In this document: positions 26,514-33,537 of the stretch, in pieces
Position numbering within the stretch: position 1 is the first letter of the stretch
Layout of the letters: each line of letters opens with the position of its first letter
DNA from: Paludibacteraceae bacterium
GTDB lineage: Bacteria > Bacteroidota > Bacteroidia > Bacteroidales > Paludibacteraceae
NCBI GenBank assembly: GCA_017649925.1
Contig: JAGCFX010000082.1
Location: 1 to 64,000, forward strand
Direction of reading: 5' to 3'
Length of the DNA stretch: 64,000 nt
Position numbers and translations under genes: made by a program
Notes under the pieces: generated by a model
Databases searched by the model: none
What the model saw: the letters and a program-made list of their open reading frames with translations, nothing else
Told to the model about the DNA's origin: nothing

Positions 26514-27686
26514 ATGGCACAACAAATCTACATTCCACGTCACTTGGAGCGCATTATTCAAGAGGCTGCGCAGTACTTCTCGGTTATCTCCGTTACCGGA
26601 CCTCGTCAGTCCGGCAAATCGACTATGCTGAAACATTTATTTCCGGATTTACCGCAGTATAGTATGAAGGATTTGCATGTCCGAGCCTTTGCAGAACAAG
26701 ACCCCGTTGCCTTTTTGAGTCAACATAAAGAAGGCATGTTTATTGACGAGGTGCAAAAAGTACCGGCTCTATTGGATTACATACAGGGAATCGTTGATAA
26801 TGAGCCGGAGAGGCGGTTTGTGCTGACAGGAAGTAGTAATTTGGAATTGCTGCAAGGTCTTACAGAGTCCCTGCCCGGTCGTGCAGGTGTGTTTGAGTTA
26901 ATGCCGATGTCGATGGAGGAGACAAAGGAACAGATAGAGGGAAAGGCAACAAATCAACTGTTGTACGAAGGATTCTATCCTGCTATTTGTGCCAAAAAGA
27001 ATATCGCCAAGCTCTTTTATCCGTCGTATGTCAAGACATATTTGGAGAAAGACGTGCGTGACTTGCTGCGTATCAAAGACCAGATGCAATTCCTCAAGTT
27101 CATGAAACTCTGCGCGGCACGAATCGGTTCCGTTTTCAACGCTTCGGAAGTGGGAATGGAAGTGGGGGTAGATAGCAAGACCATCAGTCATTGGCTCTCG
27201 GTTTTGCAGGCTTCATATCTGGTGACGCTTCTTCCGCCGTATTATGAGAATATCACTAAACGAGTGGTGAAGAGCCCGAAACTGTATTTCAATGATCCTG
27301 GATTAGCTTGTTATCTGTTAGACATAGAAACTCCGAAGCAATTGGAGTTGGACAAAATGCGAGGCGCCATTTTTGAGAATATGATCATTATGGAGTGCCT
27401 CAAACATCGTTTCAACCAAGGCAAGGAAGGCAATGTCTATTTCTATCGGGATAGTAATGGGCAGGAGGTGGATATCTTGGTTAAAGAGGAAGGACAACTG
27501 ACGGCAATTGAAGTCAAATCTTCCATGACTTATCATCCGGATTACGCCAAGTCGCTGCAGCGTTTACCAGAATGGACGAGTACTCCTATCAAACGTCGTG
27601 CTGTGGTTTATGGTGGAGACTTCGAGAATACAGCCGGCGATATATGGCTACTGAGGTATGATCATATAGAACAGTTGTTTAAATAA
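26514..27686 (+). CDS. AAA-family ATPase with DUF4143 domain (second copy)
   Basis: The 390-residue protein has Walker A GPRQSGKST, Walker B MFIDEVQKVP, the sensor FVLTGSSNLEL and the C-terminal DUF4143 region with FYRDSNGQEVDILVK...AIEVKSS, a nuclease-like D-x-(E)-x-K layout. It is a distant relative of the 14.8-kb ATPase, with matching promoter flank, and is enclosed by a 23-base direct repeat, which suggests that gene and promoter arrived as a cassette. The role is unknown. Confidence 0.87.
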   Translation: MAQQIYIPRHLERIIQEAAQYFSVISVTGPRQSGKSTMLKHLFPDLPQYSMKDLHVRAFAEQDPVAFLSQHKEGMFIDEVQKVPALLDYIQGIVDNEPERRFVLTGSSNLELLQGLTESLPGRAGVFELMPMSMEETKEQIEGKATNQLLYEGFYPAICAKKNIAKLFYPSYVKTYLEKDVRDLLRIKDQMQFLKFMKLCAARIGSVFNASEVGMEVGVDSKTISHWLSVLQASYLVTLLPPYYENITKRVVKSPKLYFNDPGLACYLLDIETPKQLELDKMRGAIFENMIIMECLKHRFNQGKEGNVYFYRDSNGQEVDILVKEEGQLTAIEVKSSMTYHPDYAKSLQRLPEWTSTPIKRRAVVYGGDFENTAGDIWLLRYDHIEQLFK

Positions 27687-27748
27687 CGCACGAGCCACTC
27701 GATGTTAATGGCAAGAGGTGAGTTATCGTTCCGTATCCGTCCGGTATG

Positions 27749-27771
27749 CGAGTCGTGTGCGACAAGTAAAA
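27749..27771 (+). repeat. Direct repeat, right copy, flanking the 26.5-kb ATPase
   Basis: CGAGTCGTGTGCGACAAGTA plus AAA, 63 bases after the ATPase stop; 22 of 23 bases match the left copy. Confidence 0.8.
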
Positions 27772-27801
27772 TAATCCGCCAACGAATAAGCCGGCGGATT
27801 A
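27772..27801 (+). terminator. Terminator-like hairpin after the 26.5-kb ATPase
   Basis: Perfect stem TAATCCGCC/GGCGGATTA with a 12-base loop, but no clear T-run. Confidence 0.6.
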
Positions 27802-27888
27802 TGATGAAGAAGGCTTGTTGTTTCAGCTACAAAGGCACAGCTTTTTCAATTATACAAGATTGTTATCAACCTTGATAAAATAAGGGAT

Positions 27889-28047
27889 TTACTCTTTGAA
27901 AATAGGTGTGTTTTCGTCATACCAGAAGAGGATACGCGCGTGTACCTCTACCTTGAACGTGAAGAGCGAATTGCGGCAATGATAAATCAATGTAAATGTT
28001 AGTATATTCGCCAGATACTTTGTGGGGGCAAAGAAATGATTCTGCAT
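27889..28047 (-). CDS. Possible 52-residue small protein or gene end
   Basis: An ATG frame of 52 residues that ends FWYDENTPIFKE. Alternating hydrophobic/polar residues (LTFTLIYHCRNSLFTFKVEV) suggest beta strands. The ATG lies just after the terminator at 28056-28082, so there is no obvious promoter. It may be the 3' end of a decayed gene. I do not recognise it. The surrounding 27.8-28.7 kb holds this, two other small genes and a terminator, nothing else that I can support. Confidence 0.3.
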   Translation of the reverse strand: MQNHFFAPTKYLANILTFTLIYHCRNSLFTFKVEVHARILFWYDENTPIFKE

Positions 28048-28055
28048 ATAAAAAG

Positions 28056-28082
28056 CACCTCACATATTATTGCGAGGCGCTA
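28056..28082 (-). terminator. Terminator of the small-peptide gene
   Basis: On the minus strand AGCGCCTCGC and GTGAGGTGCT pair across an AATAATAT loop (two wobble or mismatch pairs), followed by TTTTT. Confidence 0.8.
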
Positions 28083-28100
28083 TTGGTCGGGATGCAGCCG

Positions 28101-28214
28101 CTAAGCTTCAGCACTGTCCCTGAAATATAATTCTGACTTACTTTCCACCTTCCACCTTGGTTGAGACATCCCGAGTTTGCTGCATCCCCAAAGCGTTCTA
28201 AATATTTTTTTCAT
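28101..28214 (-). CDS. Small peptide gene (37 residues) with a strong Shine-Dalgarno site
   Basis: It encodes a 37-residue peptide that begins MKKIFRTLWGCSKLGMSQPR and ends FRDSAEA. GGAGG stands seven bases before the ATG at 28214, which is notable because Bacteroidota genes seldom use a Shine-Dalgarno site. A terminator follows directly. A perfect 10-bp inverted repeat, GGGATGCAGC/GCTGCATCCC (28089-28098, 28179-28188), spans the coding region, so the transcript could fold back. A run of AAGGTGGAA units (28141-28158) is in frame. No promoter was found and the function is unknown. Confidence 0.5.
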   Translation of the reverse strand: MKKIFRTLWGCSKLGMSQPRWKVESKSELYFRDSAEA

Positions 28215-28494
28215 AGTCATTCCTCCTTTCGCAATTTTTTGAATTGTTAAACCAATAATTTTAGTCAGGTACTCCACCACACTACGAAACGTTATTAACA
28301 ACATAACGCACGCATACAACCTCAAACCAAGAGGGATTTCTACTCCATAGACTGAAAGTGTACAAATCAGATATTCAAGGAACTTCTTATAGATATTTAA
28401 ATCTATGCTACTTTTATATTATTCTTCGTACAAAAACTATGCCAAACGATTATGTTTGAACGGATTATTTTGCGAACTGCAAAATTGTCAGTCC

Positions 28495-28692
28495 TCAAGG
28501 AATATCTTCTATGTATGCAACTGTCATAGGCTGCAAGTAAGCAGTACCATGAAGAAACGCTACGAAGAACCATTTCCGGTGTGCCCACATAATAATTATT
28601 CCGTTGCGAATATAAATAATTTGCCCATTAGGGAGACATAATCTCAAAAAACCATGTTCTTGCAAAGACAATGGTGATATTTTTGTTTTCAT
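28495..28692 (-). CDS. Small unknown protein, second gene of a two-gene unit
   Basis: A 65-residue frame starting MKTKISPLSLQ and containing NGQIIYIRNGIIIMW. Its ATG overlaps the upstream stop by ATGA (28689-28692), which supports translation. No domain is recognised and there is no clear signal peptide. The pair architecture resembles a toxin-antitoxin or other small two-gene module, but nothing in the sequence proves this. Confidence 0.45.
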   Translation of the reverse strand: MKTKISPLSLQEHGFLRLCLPNGQIIYIRNGIIIMWAHRKWFFVAFLHGTAYLQPMTVAYIEDIP

Positions 28693-28973
28693 TTGCTTTT
28701 TGCTTTATATGGATGTTTATCTAAAGGCATCGTCTGGCAGGCCTTTGTTCTATCTATACAATAGTATAGCGTAACATGATCTTCTTTTCCGAACGGAAAA
28801 GTTTTAATTTGTAGTTTTGACAAGATATCTTCTTTGTCGAAAGGAGATACATACGTCGATTGATCAACATCAGGAATTGCTTGACACTGACTTTCAAGAT
28901 AGTCTGTAAATTCTTTCCTAAGTTTGTCACTCCCAATGGAATACGTGATGATTGTCTTAATTATTTTACTCAT
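28689..28973 (-). CDS. Small unknown protein, first gene of a two-gene unit
   Basis: A 94-residue protein that starts MSKIIKTIITYSIGSDKLRK and contains HVTLYYCIDRT. The predicted alternation of strand-helix-strand is compatible with a small ferredoxin-like fold of the Cas2/VapD type, but this is only a visual impression. A good promoter lies at 29044-29075 and the second gene overlaps by ATGA. The interval 28974-29253 holds that promoter and nothing else visible. Confidence 0.55.
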   Translation of the reverse strand: MSKIIKTIITYSIGSDKLRKEFTDYLESQCQAIPDVDQSTYVSPFDKEDILSKLQIKTFPFGKEDHVTLYYCIDRTKACQTMPLDKHPYKAKSK

Positions 28974-29043
28974 ATCTATTTATTTTTTTCCTCCACTTTA
29001 CTATTCGGCTATTGGCAAACTCCGTGGAATGTTATTCCGATTG

Positions 29044-29075
29044 CAAAGATACGAGAAATTTTTCATATAACCAAA
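29044..29075 (-). promoter_or_regulatory. Bacteroidota promoter of the small two-gene unit
   Basis: Minus strand: TTTGG, 19 bases, TATCTTTG (29044-29051). About 70 bases separate it from the start codon. Confidence 0.72.
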
Positions 29076-29253
29076 TTTATTTGAAAATTGATGTAAAAAA
29101 GTTCTGTATAAGAGGATTGATCAAAACATGTTATCAATCAAGAAAGACAACCCAATGGCTGTCTTTCTGTGTAAAAATCTTACTTATGGCTTTTTCTGGT
29201 TACTTCTTTTTGCACAAAATAAACAATTAAAGATTGATTTTTGAACTCAAAAA

Positions 29254-31071
29254 TTACCCTTTTTTACACAAAGTATAGTACATCTCTTCTAATTTATCCG
29301 TAGGGTTCTGATTACGTTCTTTGCAGTCTATCATCTCTATTATATCTGTGTCCGTAAGGCATAGTATCAGTTTATTTTCTCCCAACATTTTCGATTGCTT
29401 TTTTATTGCGCTTGAACCTAAACCGTTTCGCGAAAAGATAATAGCGAAATGTCCGACAATGTCATTGAAGTATTTACTGACATTATAGAATACATCTGTA
29501 TTTAACGGTTTTGAGTAATTCTTAAAATCGACAATTATCACTTTCGCATTATAATCTTCCTTCATTTGCTCCCAAAAGCAAGGCGGAGTCTTATAAGTAT
29601 TATTCACAATCATATCACGTCTTGCTATTCCATCTTCCGTTGTAGATTGTATTTCATATTTAAAGTGTCGAAAATCGTCTGCAAACAAGTATTTAAATAT
29701 ATCCGCGCCTATATCTTCATACTCGGTCCATCCTTCTTTTCCTTTCGGACATTTATCTAATCTCTGGCGCAGCAATGCAGCCGAAGGATTTGCATTTTCA
29801 CTTTTGGCTATCTTTAATCTGCTAATCCTTTCTTTGATATACAAATGAATCATTTCCCCATTTTGATTGTTAACAATATCATTTCCCATCTCTTCCGCGC
29901 ATATATAGGAAAGATTAGCATTTTGCAGCATATTGATCATGTCTTGCGATGGACGAAACCTAAGAATAAGACCTTTATATTTGTTCTTACATGCTTTAAT
30001 CTTATCATGGACATTGTCGCGAGTTAGACTTTCATCTAAACATATGATATATATATCATCACTTATTATCATTTCTTTTCGCGACTCGACATACTTTACA
30101 TTACTCAATCGTCCACGCAATATATACATTACATAAGCTAACAAATCAGGTTCAGATGCATATTTGACAAATATCTTGTTCAACTCGTGATGTATACTTT
30201 GTTCATCAAACATATACTTGATTCCATAACCATCTCCATATCCTGCCAGTCCGCCTCTATTGATACGAGATGCTTCTGACTCTACGTTATGGAAACGAAA
30301 CATCACATCAACTTCTTTTGGATACACTTTACATTCCGGCATCGTGGATTCATACCCATTAATCATCACTATCCATAGTTTCTCATCGCGCTGATGCAAG
30401 TATAATTGAAATCTCTTATTATAGTTTGAAAACGCATGTTTAATTGGAGCATAGTTTTTCTCTATATATGATTGGTATTCTCGTTGAGAATCCATCATTT
30501 CTTTCTGTACGTGCTCACGAAACTTTTTGGGCAACGCTTTTTCTTTCGGAAAAATGCTTCTAACTGAAGAAATTTCTTTTCTTAACTCTTGCGCGTACTC
30601 TTCGTATTCTTTTTCATTTTTTCGGTATAGTTCTGAAGTTATTGCAAAATAGAATTTCTCATGGCTAAATCGCTTATCTTTTCGATAATCTTCGCCCCAA
30701 TGCAGAGACAACGAGTATGGTATATATGTACGTCCATATTCTAACACTTTCATATACGGGCGCATTGAAACAATATTGGCTTCTTCAAATTGGAACAATA
30801 ATGATGCTAACCATTCATACAGTTCTTTTGCCGCAGAAACTCTCGTTTCTTTCGTTATGGAATCTGCGTTCTGATTATGAATATCATAGACACTAGAAAG
30901 GCTCACCGGGAAAAAGTAATTCTGCTTTACTTCTTCTACAACTTGTGCTATTGTGTTTATGATCTCTTTTGCTTCTACTAGACCTATTGTTTTACATAAA
31001 TCACAGTACAATTCTAATAGATCCTCATAAGCCTCTTTCGCATTTTTCAATATTTTCTTTTTTGAATTCAT
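29254..31071 (-). CDS. PD-(D/E)XK nuclease-like protein of unknown function
   Basis: A 605-residue soluble, lysine-rich protein. The C-terminal third shows a nuclease-fold pattern: a helix with Glu (GWTEYEDIGADIFKYLF, about 447-463), an RRD strand (484-486), and the core strand IIVDFKNY with D515 and K517, then AIIFSRNG. This order fits Mrr-like or other PD-(D/E)XK restriction-type domains, with D-x-K in place of E-x-K. The N-terminal 400 residues are helical and unrecognised. It is a lone gene with its own promoter, AT-rich like the accessory DNA around it. A defence role is a reasonable guess, not shown. Confidence 0.7.
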   Translation of the reverse strand: MNSKKKILKNAKEAYEDLLELYCDLCKTIGLVEAKEIINTIAQVVEEVKQNYFFPVSLSSVYDIHNQNADSITKETRVSAAKELYEWLASLLFQFEEANIVSMRPYMKVLEYGRTYIPYSLSLHWGEDYRKDKRFSHEKFYFAITSELYRKNEKEYEEYAQELRKEISSVRSIFPKEKALPKKFREHVQKEMMDSQREYQSYIEKNYAPIKHAFSNYNKRFQLYLHQRDEKLWIVMINGYESTMPECKVYPKEVDVMFRFHNVESEASRINRGGLAGYGDGYGIKYMFDEQSIHHELNKIFVKYASEPDLLAYVMYILRGRLSNVKYVESRKEMIISDDIYIICLDESLTRDNVHDKIKACKNKYKGLILRFRPSQDMINMLQNANLSYICAEEMGNDIVNNQNGEMIHLYIKERISRLKIAKSENANPSAALLRQRLDKCPKGKEGWTEYEDIGADIFKYLFADDFRHFKYEIQSTTEDGIARRDMIVNNTYKTPPCFWEQMKEDYNAKVIIVDFKNYSKPLNTDVFYNVSKYFNDIVGHFAIIFSRNGLGSSAIKKQSKMLGENKLILCLTDTDIIEMIDCKERNQNPTDKLEEMYYTLCKKG

Positions 31072-31127
31072 TGAATTGACATACTTTTATTCCGTTCATT
31101 ATTATTCCCATCTGCGCGAAAAACGTG

Positions 31128-31159
31128 CAAAGGTACGAAAAATTCTCAATATATGCAAA
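31128..31159 (-). promoter_or_regulatory. Bacteroidota promoter of the nuclease-like gene
   Basis: Minus strand: TTTGC (31155-31159), 19 bases, TACCTTTG (31128-31135). The gap 31072-31449 holds this promoter, the 11-bp repeats at 31300 and a terminator. Confidence 0.78.
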
Positions 31160-31299
31160 TAAAATTCGCAATCTGTTTCAAAAAAAATCTCAAAGTAGTC
31201 TATTTTTTGGAATGTAATCCGTAAAATAGGTGAGTTTTCAAAAAAAGAACAGGCTATAAGAGAGTGAATCACATTGTAATCACATAGAGATGTGCAAAA

Positions 31300-31345
31300 A
31301 GGGACCAAGCAGGGACCAAGCTGAAATGGGGAAAAGGGACCAAGT
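31300..31345. repeat. Tandem 11-bp repeat AGGGACCAAGC
   Basis: Two perfect adjacent copies (31300-31310, 31311-31321) and a third partial copy at 31334-31344. Intergenic. Confidence 0.7.
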
Positions 31346-31390
31346 GAAAAACAAAGGAAGAGGCTGGGTGAGGTAATTATATAAATGAAA

Positions 31391-31425
31391 AAAGGAACAG
31401 GCTCTGTGAGGGAGTCTGTTCCTAA
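31391..31425 (-). terminator. Terminator after the surface-protein fragment
   Basis: Stem GGAACAG/CTGTTCC with CTC/GAG inside, flanked on the minus strand by a T6 run. Confidence 0.8.
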
Positions 31426-31449
31426 TTATAGGTATTGGAGAGAAAGTGT

Positions 31450-31920
31450 TTATTTGACCTCTTGACCGGTTACCGTATAGACTTTATCGCCGCGGAGGAT
31501 GAGGATTTGATAGTCTTTGATAATAATCCTACCTCTGTCTCCTCCCTCACGGAAAGAAGCATTGGTTTGATCGGTGGCGGTAGGATCGTCAGCAGGAGCA
31601 TATTCCACCAACCATGGCGATGGAGCTGTAACTTCTTTTGCTCCAGCGGAAAGATTGACGATAGTGATATTATCCGTCGTAACCGTTTGACCGTTTAAGA
31701 GTTCTGCTTGTTCGGTATTGAAGACCAGTGTCAGCAAAGTACCATTATGACCGAGCGATGTGTTATCCATAGAGAAGAGGATAAAACGATAACGACCGTC
31801 TTCGACCATAGACCACGAGGACATGTGCGATGAGGCACGGTCGCCGTTGTTCAAGGATGTAAAGGGCACTATACCAACCAAATCAAACTGAACGCCTGCT
31901 AATTCGGAATAATTATCTAT
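31450..31920 (-). pseudogene. 5'-truncated surface protein (cohesin-like module and VTGQEVK tail)
   Basis: About 156 residues are readable, from NYSELAGVQFDLVGIVPF to the end. This resembles the cohesin-like module (LNNGDRASSHMSSW...YRFILFSMDNTSL) found near the C-terminus of Bacteroidales surface proteins. It is followed by a linker and the tail ILRGDKVYTVTGQEVK. There is no ATG; the first usable start would be TTG at 31881, and the frame is closed by a stop at 31960. The 5' part is lost at a junction with the zinc-ribbon gene, whose last codons share the same DNA. The same tail occurs at 14577. Confidence 0.7.
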
Positions 31921-32734
31921 ACCCTTGCGCGTGCCGCTTCTCTTCCCTGTATACTTGATTCAAATTCTCTCGCGCCTCTTTGTGGGCCATAGCCTCATCT
32001 GAAAAGCCATGCTTACGTAATAATCTTTCTAATTTCTCCCCCTCTTTATTAAAATCATCTAATGCGTAGTTTGCCTCCCAAAATATCTTTTGTGCCATAA
32101 CGCCCTGATATTCCGGCATACTTGCCTTGTAGAACACATTGTCTACTTCTTGTAGGAAGCGTTGTTTTGCTTTTTCACAAATCTCCGCTTGGCATACTAT
32201 ATCATTATAATCGTCTAATGTTTTAGGAGACTCGTAATATGATTCTTCGTAAGTGGATTCTGAAGACTCAGAAGACTTAACACAAGAGGACAACAGAAAG
32301 CCGATAACGAATAATATTACTCCAATTATTATTGCCCACAACCAGCGTTTCCCATCGCTGCTTTTTGCCTCGTTGATGGCAAATTGATAATTGTCCTTGT
32401 CGGTACGAATAGCTGTCAATTTACCAGTTGTTCTATTAAAAGATAGCAAAATCCAATCTCCCGGTTTTACCACACATTCTGTAGAACGAAAATTACATTT
32501 GAATTGCAGTTCGCATTCTTTGTTAATGTCTAACTCAACTTTTCCGCTTTGTTTTACTTCCCCAATTTGAACTCCATCTTTCAAAATGGAAACAGCGGGA
32601 CTCGCGGCAAACGTTTCGGTGTAACCCAAAACGGTTACTTTGTTACTGCTTTGAATTTCAAATCCGCAGTGAGGACATTTCGATACGGAAGAACTAATTT
32701 CTTTACCGCATTCAGGACATGTAATTAGTGCCAT
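31913..32734 (-). CDS. Zinc-ribbon membrane protein
   Basis: A 273-residue protein. The N-terminus has a zinc ribbon, CPEC (6-9) and CPHC (20-23). A beta-rich region and one membrane helix (about 131-151, RWLWAIIIGVILFVIGFLL) follow, then a serine-rich linker and a helical C-terminus. ATG at 32734 (MALITCPECG) is clearly right; the longer frame to 32878 lacks sense. The protein would sit in the inner membrane with the ribbon in the cytoplasm. No function is recognised. The last residues overlap the truncated surface-protein frame, marking a recombination joint. Confidence 0.72.
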   Translation of the reverse strand: MALITCPECGKEISSSVSKCPHCGFEIQSSNKVTVLGYTETFAASPAVSILKDGVQIGEVKQSGKVELDINKECELQFKCNFRSTECVVKPGDWILLSFNRTTGKLTAIRTDKDNYQFAINEAKSSDGKRWLWAIIIGVILFVIGFLLSSCVKSSESSESTYEESYYESPKTLDDYNDIVCQAEICEKAKQRFLQEVDNVFYKASMPEYQGVMAQKIFWEANYALDDFNKEGEKLERLLRKHGFSDEAMAHKEARENLNQVYREEKRHAQGYR

Positions 32735-32877
32735 AATACAAAATTTTAAAGTGTTTAAATGTATTTTATGAGTTTTCTTAACCCACCTAAACGTTCCGAC
32801 ATTTTTTATCATGAGCAGTAGCGAAAGTATCCCATTCCCGATAAAAATGAATATAACTTCCACCTGTTCCCAATACA

Positions 32878-33510
32878 TTAGATGCCTAATTCATCTTTTA
32901 ATTCCAATTCAAAAGCCCCTATTTTTACTCTCTTCACTAATTTTAACAACTCTAAAAGCGAAGGTAATAGAAAAAGAATTACTATTATTCCATAACAGGT
33001 AATTATCTCAAATGATAATGGAATTCTTACCACAATATCGGGACATATCCAACTATAACACATTACATACATTACAATATATGCGATTAATGCAATAGCG
33101 CTGAAATTAGCGATAGTTGAAATTCTCTGAAGAATAGGCTTATTATTACTCAGTGCTTGATTAAAAAACAGAGCAACTGCTTTATCAAAATTAAGCACTT
33201 CTTCTACCTTGCGAATTTCCATTCTTAGATTGCTTGCGTCATATAGTTCCCAATTGTCTTTACTGTTAAAAATGACATAGAAACAAGGAGTATTAACATT
33301 CAGGTCACTAAATCTTTGTAGGACCACATGCGTAGAACATGAGAGATTTCTCTTAAACTCAAATACCTGGACGAACCTTACGCCTTTTTGTATAGCGATA
33401 TCATAGATATTATTGCCTATTCTAATTTCTTGTTTAATAGCTTCCCTTGGGTAACCATACTTACGAACTAAATCGTCAATGAAGCGATTTATGAATTCTC
33501 GTTCTGTCAT
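32878..33510 (-). CDS. Membrane protein with type I restriction R-subunit N-terminal-like domain
   Basis: The first 110 residues resemble the HSDR_N nuclease fold: VRKYGYPREAIKQEIRIG, then D38 in YDIAI and the E51-F-K53 core in VFEFKR, giving a D...E-x-K pattern. Two membrane helices follow (about 133-151 and 166-187) and then a short amphipathic tail. A soluble nuclease-like domain tethered to the membrane is unusual. No methylase or specificity subunit lies nearby, so it is not part of a standard restriction system. It lies upstream of the zinc-ribbon gene and may share its transcript. Confidence 0.65.
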   Translation of the reverse strand: MTEREFINRFIDDLVRKYGYPREAIKQEIRIGNNIYDIAIQKGVRFVQVFEFKRNLSCSTHVVLQRFSDLNVNTPCFYVIFNSKDNWELYDASNLRMEIRKVEEVLNFDKAVALFFNQALSNNKPILQRISTIANFSAIALIAYIVMYVMCYSWICPDIVVRIPLSFEIITCYGIIVILFLLPSLLELLKLVKRVKIGAFELELKDELGI

Positions 33511-33537
33511 ATTTTACGAATTTTAATTGTGTAATAA

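Noticed and set aside
31102..31308. A 68-codon minus-strand frame before the nuclease-like gene
   Set aside because: It overlaps that gene's promoter and the tandem repeats.
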